Positions 19,198-27,899 of a stretch of DNA of 64,000 nucleotides are shown here, piece after piece. The stretch's first letter is position 1. The number at the start of each line of letters is the position of its first letter. The translations under genes and the position numbers were made by a program. The stretch is taken from positions 94,807 through 158,806 of the forward strand of contig NZ_KB903430.1 of NCBI RefSeq assembly GCF_000379765.1, given 5' to 3'. Under the pieces are notes generated by a model, which had not been told where the DNA came from, made no database searches, and saw only the letters and a program-made list of their open reading frames with translations. The DNA is from Flexithrix dorotheae DSM 6795. Lineage in GTDB: Bacteria; Bacteroidota; Bacteroidia; Cytophagales; Flammeovirgaceae.

Positions 19198-19369
19198 AAA
19201 ATAACAGTCATAATTTATTCTCACTCAAAATTTTAAAGTCACTTAAGCTAGCGAACAAGTTTCACATGTCCTAATTTTACCTAACCAAGCTAAATTATTA
19301 GGATTACAAAACAAAAATCCTTTCCATTTAATAGCTTGATTTAATGTTTTACGCCACCCGCTGGATAAC

Positions 19370-19393
19370 GCGTGACGCGTGTGCCAAAATGCA
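19370..19393. repeat. Degenerate GACGC intergenic repeat, copy 4
   Basis: The segment gcgtgacgcgtgtgccaaaa plus tgca pairs with copy 1 at 18694-18717. The core gcgtgacgcg has inverted symmetry. It sits in the spacer downstream of the enolase-family gene. Confidence 0.6.
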
Positions 19394-19462
19394 ATTCCAG
19401 TCCTTAATCCATTTGAATAATTTCCAACACCTGACCTCAAATTTCTAATTGGTAAAAAACCA

Positions 19463-20740
19463 TTACCCCACCTCCATTTTCTCCACCTTACTTTCATCGA
19501 ACTCAATCCCAAAACCTGGTTTTGTAGTCATGGGTAATTGCCCGTTTTCTGTTAATGGAGGATTCTTTTGGAAATGCATTTTTGAGGGGACATGGTTGAT
19601 CAGATATTCTGCCCTGGGACAAACCGCTGGCGATTGACTTGCCACTACATGCATAGCCGCATGCAGATTATGTCCATGGGGGAAAACTCTTGCCCCAAAT
19701 GCACTTGCCAAATGGCAAATTTTCACCAATTCACTTACGCCACCACACCATTCCGGATCTGCCTGAACCACCTGAATGGCCTTTGTTTTTAAAAATGGCA
19801 TCACTTCCCATCGGTTGTAAAAATGTTCGCCAGTCGCTACAGGAATGGTGGTTTTTTCAGCTAAACTTTTAAATTCTTCCATTCTGTCGGTAGGGAAAGC
19901 TTCTTCTATCCAGGCCGGACTGTATTGTTCTACTGCTTTTGCCCATGAGGTAGCGTAAGGCAAATTCCAACTCATAAAAGCATCAAACATTAACTCGGCC
20001 TCCCAACCAACTGCTTCTCGCAATTCTTTCACCAATTCAATGTTCTCCTGAAGGCCTTTCGTGCCCTGCCCAATTCCGTTAGCCAGAAACCATTTTTGGT
20101 GGGTAAAACCTGCATCAAAAAGTGCCTTTGCTCTTGGCCCTGCCTTGCCTTTTTCTACGGTATAACCCAGACAACTTCCATAAACCGGAACAGAACTTAC
20201 TTCCTGGCCTCCTAGTAATTGATAAACTGGCACACCAAATTTTTTAGCTCTTAAATCCCACAAGGTATTGTCAATGGCACTAATTGCCATCATAAAATGT
20301 CCGGCTCGGGCATGTCGGTTTTTTCGGTACATTTTATCCCATATCTGCTCTACGGCAAGCGCATCCTGGCCAATCAAAAAATCTCTTAACTGATCCATCA
20401 CTGGATTAATGGCTTCAGGATCAATATACCCATAAATTCCTTCCAATCCCTCTTTTGTTCTTATCCTGAGGTAATGATGCGTCATTTTCCATGGATTGGA
20501 TTTTTTATTTTCTTCCCGATAAGGCTCCGGTCTGTGTTCAGTATATAAGTGTAATGGTTGTGCCTGATATTGGAAATTTGAACCATTGTAGGTACCACTC
20601 AATTTTAGGATTTCTATCGCTTCGATTTGATTGCCTTCCTTGCCTGTTTGTTCATTTAAAAAATGCTGGATGGGAAAGGGAAGAAAAGCAAATACGGAAG
20701 ATTTCCCCAAAAGGGATAAGAAAGAACGTCTGGATGTCAT
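19463..20740 (-). CDS. Exported mandelate racemase/muconate lactonizing enzyme family protein
   Basis: 425 residues. A Tat-type signal (TSRRSFLSLLGKSS) opens the protein. The N-terminal capping domain (about 40-160) includes HHYLRIRTKEGLEGIYG. The barrel follows, with metal ligands Asp (LMFDAFMSWN), Glu (WIEEAFPTD) and Glu (VATGEHFYNRW), a downstream VVQADPEWCGGVSE strand and a PHGHNLHAAMH segment that supplies a likely catalytic His; a Lys lies in FTHQKWF. This enolase-superfamily group mostly dehydrates acid sugars. The specific substrate cannot be told. Export of such an enzyme is uncommon but recurs in Bacteroidota catabolic clusters. Confidence 0.82.
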   Translation of the reverse strand: MTSRRSFLSLLGKSSVFAFLPFPIQHFLNEQTGKEGNQIEAIEILKLSGTYNGSNFQYQAQPLHLYTEHRPEPYREENKKSNPWKMTHHYLRIRTKEGLEGIYGYIDPEAINPVMDQLRDFLIGQDALAVEQIWDKMYRKNRHARAGHFMMAISAIDNTLWDLRAKKFGVPVYQLLGGQEVSSVPVYGSCLGYTVEKGKAGPRAKALFDAGFTHQKWFLANGIGQGTKGLQENIELVKELREAVGWEAELMFDAFMSWNLPYATSWAKAVEQYSPAWIEEAFPTDRMEEFKSLAEKTTIPVATGEHFYNRWEVMPFLKTKAIQVVQADPEWCGGVSELVKICHLASAFGARVFPHGHNLHAAMHVVASQSPAVCPRAEYLINHVPSKMHFQKNPPLTENGQLPMTTKPGFGIEFDESKVEKMEVG

Positions 20741-20765
20741 GGTAGGTGAATAGTTTATAGTTCAG

Positions 20766-21395
20766 TTAAATAATAGATTTCAATTTCTCAATATCATTCC
20801 CTGTCAAGGCCTGCAGGTATTTGGTAATTTTTTCTACTTCCCAATCCCACCATTTTAGTTTTAGTAATTCCTCAATCACCTCATCAGCAAACCGTTTTTT
20901 AATTTCTTTGGCCGGATTTCCACCTACTACGGTATATGGAGGAACATCTTTCACCACAGTCGCATTGGTAGCGATTATAGCGCCATCCCCAATTTTCACC
21001 CCGGCCATAATCGTGGCATTATGTCCAATCCAGACATCATTCCCAATGATAAGGTCTCCTTTATGTGGATATTCCCTTCCCTCCATGGCATTTTCCCAAC
21101 CTTTCCCGAATATAGCAAAAGGGTAAGTGGAAAAAGCATCAGTCAGGTGATTAGCCCCATTCATGATGAAAGAAACTCCGGAAGCAATCATGCAGAATTT
21201 GCCAATAATCAGTTTATCTCCGGTGAAATCGAAATGGTATTTTACGTTCTTCTCAAAATTTTGAACATCCTCAAAATCATCATAATAGGTATAATCTCCT
21301 ACAATGATATTAGGATTGGTGATGATATTTTTTAAAAAACAAAGACGCTCGTAGTTTGCTAATGGAAATTTCGTGTGTTTGTCTGGTCCTGTCAT
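20766..21395 (-). CDS. Vat-type O-acetyltransferase (streptogramin A acetyltransferase family)
   Basis: 209 residues, the typical length of Vat/CatB xenobiotic acetyltransferases. The left-handed beta-helix hexapeptide repeats are visible (IIGNDVWIGHNATIMAGVKIGDGAIIATNATVVKDVPPY), then the conserved GGNPAKEIKKRF and KWWDWEVEKI tail. The catalytic His lies in the FIMNGANHL loop with the following STYPF motif. In Vat enzymes this residue activates the hydroxyl of virginiamycin M type antibiotics for acetylation. The sequence looks closer to Vat than to general maltose or nodulation acetyltransferases, but activity on streptogramins is inferred. It is a chromosomal, non-mobile setting. Confidence 0.82.
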   Translation of the reverse strand: MTGPDKHTKFPLANYERLCFLKNIITNPNIIVGDYTYYDDFEDVQNFEKNVKYHFDFTGDKLIIGKFCMIASGVSFIMNGANHLTDAFSTYPFAIFGKGWENAMEGREYPHKGDLIIGNDVWIGHNATIMAGVKIGDGAIIATNATVVKDVPPYTVVGGNPAKEIKKRFADEVIEELLKLKWWDWEVEKITKYLQALTGNDIEKLKSII

Positions 21396-21405
21396 AGGTT
21401 AATTT

Positions 21406-22395
21406 TTATTCAACAGACACCAAATTAGGCAAACATTTTAATTTTTCTAATTCTCCCGAGTTAATTTTTCGTTCGCTAAAGTAGAATTTTTGGAGCTTTT
21501 CCAACTTGCAAATATCTCGGGGAAAAGTAAAGGATGAGGCACAAATTTCCCCAAGACTACCAATACACATCACATCAATATTGAGTTCTTCCAATTCCGA
21601 AAGATTGGTAACAGATTCGGGAAGGGACTTAAAATTATTTACAAACAAATTCAGTACTTTCAACTTGGTTAAATTCTCTATTTCCTCAGGAATCTCCTCC
21701 AACAATTGCCCCATGAGATGAAGTTCTTCCAATTGGTTTAGTTTACAAATAACCATTGGGAATTCTTCCAGAGTTTCCCCCACAGGCACTCCCTCCGACC
21801 AGTTATTATCAAGCCCCAAATAGCTCAGCTTTTGAAAATTCGAAAATTCTTTGGGCAGGGTTAATAGCCCGTTTCCACCAATATCCAGCACATCAAGTTG
21901 TTGAAGTGCACATATGTTTTTCACGCTTTCAGGACTTAGCTCATTGTGAAAAAGGTGCAATTCATCCAGCTGTGTAAGCTGCTTTATGGCAGAAGGAATT
22001 TCCCTGATATAATGGTACCTTAAATCCAGTATTCTCAATTTTTTCAGGTTGAATAACCCTTCTGGAAGGCTATCCATAAAGAAAATGTCTTCTTCCAGGA
22101 ATTTTTCCATATAACTATCCCCTCCCCTAAAATAAAGTTCTTCCAGGCCGGCTAATTTTGTAATGACAGCTGGAAATTCATTAAAATTATTTCTGCTGAT
22201 GTCCAATACTTTTAATTTGGTAAGAGTAGAAATTTCCTTAGGCAAACTGGTAAGTTTCTGGTCATAAAGGGAAAGTTTAATTACTTTTTCAGGGGATTGC
22301 AAAGCTTCTTCAATTGATGAATACACTCCATTCTCCTGTCCATAGGATGTGACTACAAAAAATAATAAAGTTAAAACAAAAGCTATAGGTTTCAT
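21406..22395 (-). CDS. Secreted leucine-rich repeat protein
   Basis: 329 residues from ATG 22395, which gives a signal peptide (MKPIAFVLTLLFFVVTSYGQ); the open frame runs 11 codons further upstream without a signal. About nine LRR units of 22-25 residues follow (LTKLKVLDISRNNFNEFP, LKKLRILDLRYHYIREIP, LQQLDVLDIGGNGLLTLP, LTKLKVLNLFVNNFKSLP). The domain starts with a short IEEALQSPEKVIKLSLYDQ cap, common in Bacteroidota LRR proteins. It is probably an exported binding protein; the ligand is unknown. The gene lies 10 bases upstream (in its own direction) of the Vat gene. Confidence 0.8.
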   Translation of the reverse strand: MKPIAFVLTLLFFVVTSYGQENGVYSSIEEALQSPEKVIKLSLYDQKLTSLPKEISTLTKLKVLDISRNNFNEFPAVITKLAGLEELYFRGGDSYMEKFLEEDIFFMDSLPEGLFNLKKLRILDLRYHYIREIPSAIKQLTQLDELHLFHNELSPESVKNICALQQLDVLDIGGNGLLTLPKEFSNFQKLSYLGLDNNWSEGVPVGETLEEFPMVICKLNQLEELHLMGQLLEEIPEEIENLTKLKVLNLFVNNFKSLPESVTNLSELEELNIDVMCIGSLGEICASSFTFPRDICKLEKLQKFYFSERKINSGELEKLKCLPNLVSVE

Positions 22396-22511
22396 GAGTC
22401 TGAGTTTTTGGCAATCAATGTTACTCAATTTAACCTTTTCTTGGGAGAATAGCTATTTTAATCCTTTCTGATTAAGCAATTAAAATTTTAATTTCAATAG
22501 AAAAATTCTAT

Positions 22512-23897
22512 CTACAAAGGTCGAATTTCAGTACTCATTTCCGGGATGTACCAGACATTATTTTCAAGATCAACGCCCCCACCCAGATTTTCCTGCACCA
22601 CCCTGTCAACAATAAAAACACCATCTTCAGCAATTTGCTCAAAGTTATCTATGCCATTACCGGGGAAATTTTGCCGGGTTCTGTGGATATTAAATTTATT
22701 GGAGAACCGGCTATTAAAAGCCTTCTCTATTCCCTCTTTCCCAATCATAAAACCAATTAATCCACCCCAGGTGGCAGTAGGATTGTCAGAATCCCAACCA
22801 GCCAAAGTTCCTATTTTTACAGTTTCCTTAAAATCTCCCTCTCCATAAAACAAACTTACCAAGCTTGCTGCATAGTTGATCCCTGCAGCAAAACAGCCAT
22901 TGCAAGGCAGGTTTTGTGAAGTGATGTCATACCCATCCATTTGCTCCACCTGATACCTTACATACACTGAATCACGGGTTTGTGCCCAGGGCAAACCTTC
23001 TTCATATTTTCCTTTCACATATTCATACATTTTTGCCGCATATGAATCTTCCGGGAGCCTTTTTCGCGCTTCCTCCGCCATCCATTCCATTCTTTCCTTC
23101 ATAGGCAAACCCACATCCGCTTTTGAAGCCAGGGAATACATGATCACGTAAAATTCTGCAATCCAGGCCGCTTCTCCACCAGCAGAAGTTCTGATAGGAA
23201 GGGAGGCCATTTCCAAAGCAAAATCTGGTCGGGCAGGTGCATAAAAGCCAAAAATCTCAGTAGTAAGTTGGGCATCGATCATTTCGTAATGCTCATTTTT
23301 ATCCGGATCACTTGTGGCCGGAGGAATCACTCCCTCCTTCATCAGGTCCAGGACTTTTTGATTGGAAACCCATAAATAATTTTCCTCTTCCAACTTAATA
23401 TGTTTCAACCAACCCTCTCTAATCTGCGCTCCAGTTAACAGGCTGGTTTGGTGGGTTTTCAGTAAATGCTGATAAATATATTCAATATCAGTATCGTCAT
23501 CTGCCCCCCAGACTTCATTTTCTCCCCTTAATACAAAATCAATAGTAGGGGATAAATCACTTGGATTTTCAGACCAAATATTTGGTAAATCAGGTTTTCC
23601 CCAATCATCAGGGCCATAAAAATCTCCAGATTTTAAATCCCCAATATTCCCCACTTTATCCATTTCCGTAACCAGACCTGTCCAGTTGGCAATGCATTGT
23701 CCCAGCCAGAATCCATACAGCTGATCAAAATATTTTTCTCGGGAAATCACCATATCCGTGGCCTTTTTCTCATAAGCTTTATACTCCATCTTAGGATTGG
23801 AAATCACAGATTCTTTCGGAAGTTCATCTGTCTTTTTACTTTGGCAGGAAAAGAGAAGGGTAAAAATGAAGATGGGTGAAAGATAAAGTTTTATCAT
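22512..23897 (-). CDS. ADP-ribosylglycohydrolase-family lipoprotein
   Basis: 461 residues from ATG 23897; this start gives a lipoprotein signal with lipobox TLLFSC, while the longer frame adds 13 residues. The ARH fold is indicated by the N-terminal DQLYGFWLGQCIANWTGLV, the metal motif DDDTDIEYIYQHLL and the C-terminal GWDSDNPTATWGGLIG, where the Asp residues would bind two Mg ions. ARH enzymes remove ADP-ribose from proteins or DNA, but many bacterial members are exported and of unknown substrate. The lipid anchor puts this one outside the cytoplasm, where ADP-ribose is not expected. Confidence 0.82.
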   Translation of the reverse strand: MIKLYLSPIFIFTLLFSCQSKKTDELPKESVISNPKMEYKAYEKKATDMVISREKYFDQLYGFWLGQCIANWTGLVTEMDKVGNIGDLKSGDFYGPDDWGKPDLPNIWSENPSDLSPTIDFVLRGENEVWGADDDTDIEYIYQHLLKTHQTSLLTGAQIREGWLKHIKLEEENYLWVSNQKVLDLMKEGVIPPATSDPDKNEHYEMIDAQLTTEIFGFYAPARPDFALEMASLPIRTSAGGEAAWIAEFYVIMYSLASKADVGLPMKERMEWMAEEARKRLPEDSYAAKMYEYVKGKYEEGLPWAQTRDSVYVRYQVEQMDGYDITSQNLPCNGCFAAGINYAASLVSLFYGEGDFKETVKIGTLAGWDSDNPTATWGGLIGFMIGKEGIEKAFNSRFSNKFNIHRTRQNFPGNGIDNFEQIAEDGVFIVDRVVQENLGGGVDLENNVWYIPEMSTEIRPL

Positions 23898-24029
23898 TTG
23901 CCTAAAGATTAGTAGGTAGTTCATTTTCAAGCTCATGGATTAATGTAGAAAAATAATGGTTCCATGAATGTAAGGATAGGGTTAATTTTTTCAAAGGATA
24001 TTGAGGTTAATTTTAAGGAAGAAAAACCA

Positions 24030-25007
24030 TCAAACCCTAATCACCACTTTCCCTTTAGCCAAACCATTGCCCAAATAACTAAAAGCCTCAGCTCCTTCAT
24101 TTAATGGGAAAACTTTATCGATCATCGTACGGATTTTATTTTCTTCTATTAAGGAAAGAATGTGCTGAATATCTTTCTCATTTTGTTTATGAGCCAAAAT
24201 GCCCAAATCCTTTTTACCAGACATTGAAATTAAAGAACCGAAAATTAAGGTCTGAAAAATCCGATTTAAAGCCCCACCTACCATCACATACCTTCCGTTT
24301 GCCTTTAAGGCTTTTTTCAGGTCAAAAATGGACCGATAGGCCACAAAATCAATGATTAAATCATACTGACCTTCAAACTGAGTAAAATCTTCCTGTTGGT
24401 AATCAATTACGTTATCTGCTCCAAGTGAACGCATAAACTCCTGTTTCCCGGCATTATCCACACCAGTAACTTCAGCTCCATAAAGTTTGGCCAATTGAAT
24501 ACCGAAAGTTCCGGCTCCTCCTCCCGCCCCATTGATCAGCACTTTCTCTTCTTTCTGAAGCTTTCCCTTATCTCGTATGGCCTGTAGGGCAACCACTGCA
24601 GCCTGAGGAATAGCTGCCACTTCCTCAAAAGACAGGGAAACTGGTTTTTTAAGTAATTTATCCGAAGGAACTGTCACAAACTCAGCCAGGCAACCCCACC
24701 TTTCAAAAATATCCCCGAATACCTCATCTCCCTGCTTAAATCCCACTACCTTAGCCCCTACAGCTTCTACAATTCCGGAGAAATCTGATCCCAAAATCTG
24801 ATACTTTGGTTTAAACATTCCCCACATTCTGGTATACAAAGGAACTCCTCTCAAAAACTCTATATCCGATGCATTTAATGAAACTGCTTTTACCTTTACC
24901 AGGACCTCATTTTCATTTGGCAAAGGCTTATCCTTTTCTCTTAATTTTAGCTCATCAGGAGAACCATAGTTTTCGTAAACCAGTACCTTCATTCTTTTGG
25001 GTTTCAT
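24030..25007 (-). CDS. Medium-chain NAD(P)-dependent alcohol dehydrogenase / quinone oxidoreductase-like
   Basis: 325 residues from ATG 25007; the frame extends to a TTG at 25025, and ATG 24992 (MKVLVYENYG) would match the usual family N-terminus even better. The GroES-like domain (GSDFSGIVEAVG) and the Rossmann domain with AGGGAGTFGIQLAK are clear. No cysteine-rich structural zinc loop is present, which points to the zinc-less quinone-reductase branch of the MDR family. It should reduce quinones or enones with NADPH in the cytoplasm. Its substrate is unknown. Confidence 0.85.
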   Translation of the reverse strand: MKPKRMKVLVYENYGSPDELKLREKDKPLPNENEVLVKVKAVSLNASDIEFLRGVPLYTRMWGMFKPKYQILGSDFSGIVEAVGAKVVGFKQGDEVFGDIFERWGCLAEFVTVPSDKLLKKPVSLSFEEVAAIPQAAVVALQAIRDKGKLQKEEKVLINGAGGGAGTFGIQLAKLYGAEVTGVDNAGKQEFMRSLGADNVIDYQQEDFTQFEGQYDLIIDFVAYRSIFDLKKALKANGRYVMVGGALNRIFQTLIFGSLISMSGKKDLGILAHKQNEKDIQHILSLIEENKIRTMIDKVFPLNEGAEAFSYLGNGLAKGKVVIRV

Positions 25008-25049
25008 GGGATTTTTAGTACTCAATATTAATATCTCCTAAGCATAAGA

Positions 25050-25962
25050 TTACTGTTTAAGCGCAACAGAATAAATCTGACCAGCCATCATATCTGGGAG
25101 TAATAACCTGCCTTTATCTTCCTCTAAATAAAAGTCGGCTGCAGATTTTAAACCTTCAATGAGCACTGTCGATTCTTCAGTTTTACCATCGATTTTCCAA
25201 ACTTTTCCTTGTGCCCAACTACTGACATAATAATTCCCCTGGCTATCTTGTTCCACTGCATCAGCCCCTCTAAACTGACCTTTCAAAGGAGTTAATTTAC
25301 CATCTCTCATGACTAAAAAATTACCAAGGAAAAATCCTCCAACCATTATGTTTCCATTATTATCTACCCCTACTCCATTTGGATTCAACATTAAGGGAAG
25401 AGTATCCTGGGAAATAGACACAGATCCATTCAAATCGATATGATAAATACGACCCAATTGAGGGACCATTCTGGCCTGCTCACTATCAAGAGGCCACAAA
25501 TTATTATTTTCATCCCGCATATATTGCGTTGCCCCCATATCAGCTATATAGATTCCCTTTGATTGAGCATCTACAGCCACATCATTCAGATACAAAACCT
25601 CTTCCGGGAAGTGCTCTTTATTCACAAATTCGGTTGCCTTACCATTTTCATCTACTTTCCAGACTCGTGTTAAATCCGAAAAGTACAGATGGCCGTCTAA
25701 AAAAACAATCCCTTTAGGCTCATCAAAACCCCTGGCAAATACTTTTACCCCCTTTTCGGAAATTTCCACCACTTCACCATCGCCCTCTTCTTTTCCATTC
25801 ATAATGGTGACATAATAATTACCATCAAATACTTTCTGGTTTCACTCCAACTTCTACAGGAAATTGAATTTCAGAAGAGGATGTACATCCTGTTAATTGC
25901 AACATTGACGTTATCACAATTCCCGCTAAAATTAGTTTCAAACCATAAAATGACTTTTTCAT
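25050..25962 (-). pseudogene. SMP-30/gluconolactonase-like lipoprotein gene with a frameshift
   Basis: The 3' frame (25050 to about 25830) encodes a beta-propeller of the SMP-30/LRE type: GFDEPKGIVFLDGHLYFSD, YLNDVAVDAQSKGIYIADMG, NPNGVGVDNNGNIMVGG, FRGADAVEQDSQGNYYVSSW. It has no own signal peptide. Directly upstream, ATG 25962 opens a different frame that encodes a perfect lipoprotein signal (MKKSFYGLKLILAG.., lipobox QLTGC) and runs VEVGVKPE before TGA 25825-25827. Reading shifts by one base near 25831-25839 (an A-run) to continue with VFDGNYYVTIMNG. Either the gene is broken or the run was misread. If intact it would be an exported lactonase-like propeller. Confidence 0.75.
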
Positions 25963-26082
25963 TTTTCTTTGTTTAGTTAGTGATGAAAATCTATTGGGTA
26001 ATTTATCCCCTAATTTATTAATAAAGAGAAGCTATTTGTCGGACAAAACAAATTAGGAACTAATCCTAATTTGAATATTTTT

Positions 26083-27714
26083 CTATTCATATTCATACAA
26101 TGTAAATCTTTGAATAGAAACATCATCCACAAATGACCTTATATGCCTTCCCTGATGGGTTTGATCTCCATTCAAATGTTGATAAACTATCCATTTGCCT
26201 TCTTTAAAATAACCACGGTCAGTTTTTAGAATACCTACTCTTGTATCTGTTTTTTTCAAATTTGTAAAGGTAAGTGAAACACCAAATCCGGCATAATAAA
26301 ACTCCTTTTCATCAGTCTGGATAATTATTGCCCCAGATGGCTCCCATTCCTCTGCCTGAGCATTGGGTTCCCATCCTAAATTGAAAGTATGTCTGGCCTT
26401 AAATTCATAATCTCCCAAAATAAAGGTCATTTCTTTTACATCTTTATCTAATAATACCCCTTCCACTCGGTTTTGCCCTCTGTATTTATCCAAAACAGGC
26501 TTGAATTGTTGAAGCAAATCATAAACTTTTGCCAGTTTATCTTCTTTTGGGGTAAAGGGAGTTCCAGGAATTTGCTCAATAGAAAATGGGGAAAATCCCA
26601 TAGCTTCATAATGTCCAATTGCAAATAAAGCTTTGGCTGCTACCGAATTGTCAAATCGGTGTTCTGGAATAAACAAAGGATTATTTTGTCTTACATATAA
26701 ATCACACCAATGCTTAAAATCAGGATTATAAAAATCCGGGGCATAAAAATCAATATTTGGCGAACCAGCCTTCCAAACATCCAAAATATGAGGAAGCGGT
26801 CCTGCACTTGGATATCTCCCGGGTTCCCAACCAGTACGATTCAAAGCTGCGTTTACAAATGCGGGTAATGCATATTCTTTTTTACCAGCAGCACAAACCT
26901 GATCAGTATAACGGGCATAATAATAAGCCATGAAAATTTCATCTGTGTGTAGTCCTTTTCCAAAAACCTCTTCCCAATTCCCTTTGGTTTTAAATCCGTT
27001 TTTTTTCCAGATTTCCTTAAATTCAGGATTCAATTTTTCTTTATGCTTTTTTAAGTAATCCATCAATTCCCCGGGAATTTCTTTCTCAAATTCAGCATTG
27101 GCCAATAAACTGTGATCTCTGGCCGAAGGCAACATTCCAATTTCATTTTCAGGCTGCATTAAAATAACTGTTTGATCAGATTCATCCACTTCCCTGATAT
27201 GTTTCAATAGGGATTGATAGGCATTCAAGTCAGCATTTAAATTATTTACTGAAAATGGAGTTAGAATTTCCTGGCTCTCACCAGATTCACTTTTGGCTCT
27301 TGGGAAACGTTTTTGATCCAACTTCACCCAGGCAGGCACATGGCTTGACATGCTATTTTTCCAGGCTCCAAACCATAATATTACCAATTTCAATTCGTGT
27401 TTTCTGGCTTCCTGAATTAAATTATCTACCAGATCGTAATCAAATTTTCCTTCCTCCGGCTCTAGCAACTCCCAATAAACAGGGAGCAAAACAGTATTCA
27501 TATTCAGGTCCTTTAGCCTTTGCCACACAGGTTCCATTGATTCCATAGTACTGGCTGTTGAATTTCCCAATTCGCCTCCAATCATTAAAAATGGTTCTGA
27601 ATTTACCACCATCTGGTATTGATCTCCTTTTTTTACCAACCGGGGAATACTGTGTTGTGCAAAGCTTGGTGTACGTATTATTAGAAATAATAGAAATATT
27701 ACGCTACTCTTCAT
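26083..27714 (-). CDS. GH35-like beta-galactosidase family protein with DUF5597 domain
   Basis: 543 residues from ATG 27714, which gives a signal peptide ending SFAQ; the open frame is 12 codons longer. The TIM barrel is of the GH35/GH42 type: FLMIGGELGNSTAS, NTVLLPVYWELLEPEEGKFDY, LKLVILWFGAWKN, ILMQPENEIGMLP (acid/base Glu after Asn) and PLFIPEHRFDN (likely nucleophile Glu). A C-terminal beta domain with FYYAGFGVSLTF matches DUF5597, which follows this barrel in Bacteroidota enzymes. Substrate is probably a beta-galactoside, but members differ. Periplasmic or secreted. Confidence 0.85.
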   Translation of the reverse strand: MKSSVIFLLFLIIRTPSFAQHSIPRLVKKGDQYQMVVNSEPFLMIGGELGNSTASTMESMEPVWQRLKDLNMNTVLLPVYWELLEPEEGKFDYDLVDNLIQEARKHELKLVILWFGAWKNSMSSHVPAWVKLDQKRFPRAKSESGESQEILTPFSVNNLNADLNAYQSLLKHIREVDESDQTVILMQPENEIGMLPSARDHSLLANAEFEKEIPGELMDYLKKHKEKLNPEFKEIWKKNGFKTKGNWEEVFGKGLHTDEIFMAYYYARYTDQVCAAGKKEYALPAFVNAALNRTGWEPGRYPSAGPLPHILDVWKAGSPNIDFYAPDFYNPDFKHWCDLYVRQNNPLFIPEHRFDNSVAAKALFAIGHYEAMGFSPFSIEQIPGTPFTPKEDKLAKVYDLLQQFKPVLDKYRGQNRVEGVLLDKDVKEMTFILGDYEFKARHTFNLGWEPNAQAEEWEPSGAIIIQTDEKEFYYAGFGVSLTFTNLKKTDTRVGILKTDRGYFKEGKWIVYQHLNGDQTHQGRHIRSFVDDVSIQRFTLYEYE

Positions 27715-27899
27715 AAAAATTTGCTGCTGGATCATATTAAAACCTTTCATCAGTTATTACACTTTTACCTATTCTGCTATTGAAGCACTAAAATTTATTT
27801 ATGGGGAGAACTTTTGGTAAATATTGAATTTCAGATGGAAAAAATACATTGAACATTAAAATTCAAGCTTAAAAAAAATTAAAATTCAAAACAATTTAT

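Noticed and set aside
19243..19512. 89-codon minus-strand open frame beside the enolase-family gene
   Set aside because: Its composition (RWRKWRWGNG, many Trp and Arg) is not protein-like, it overlaps the real gene at its start, and it contains the GACGC repeat.
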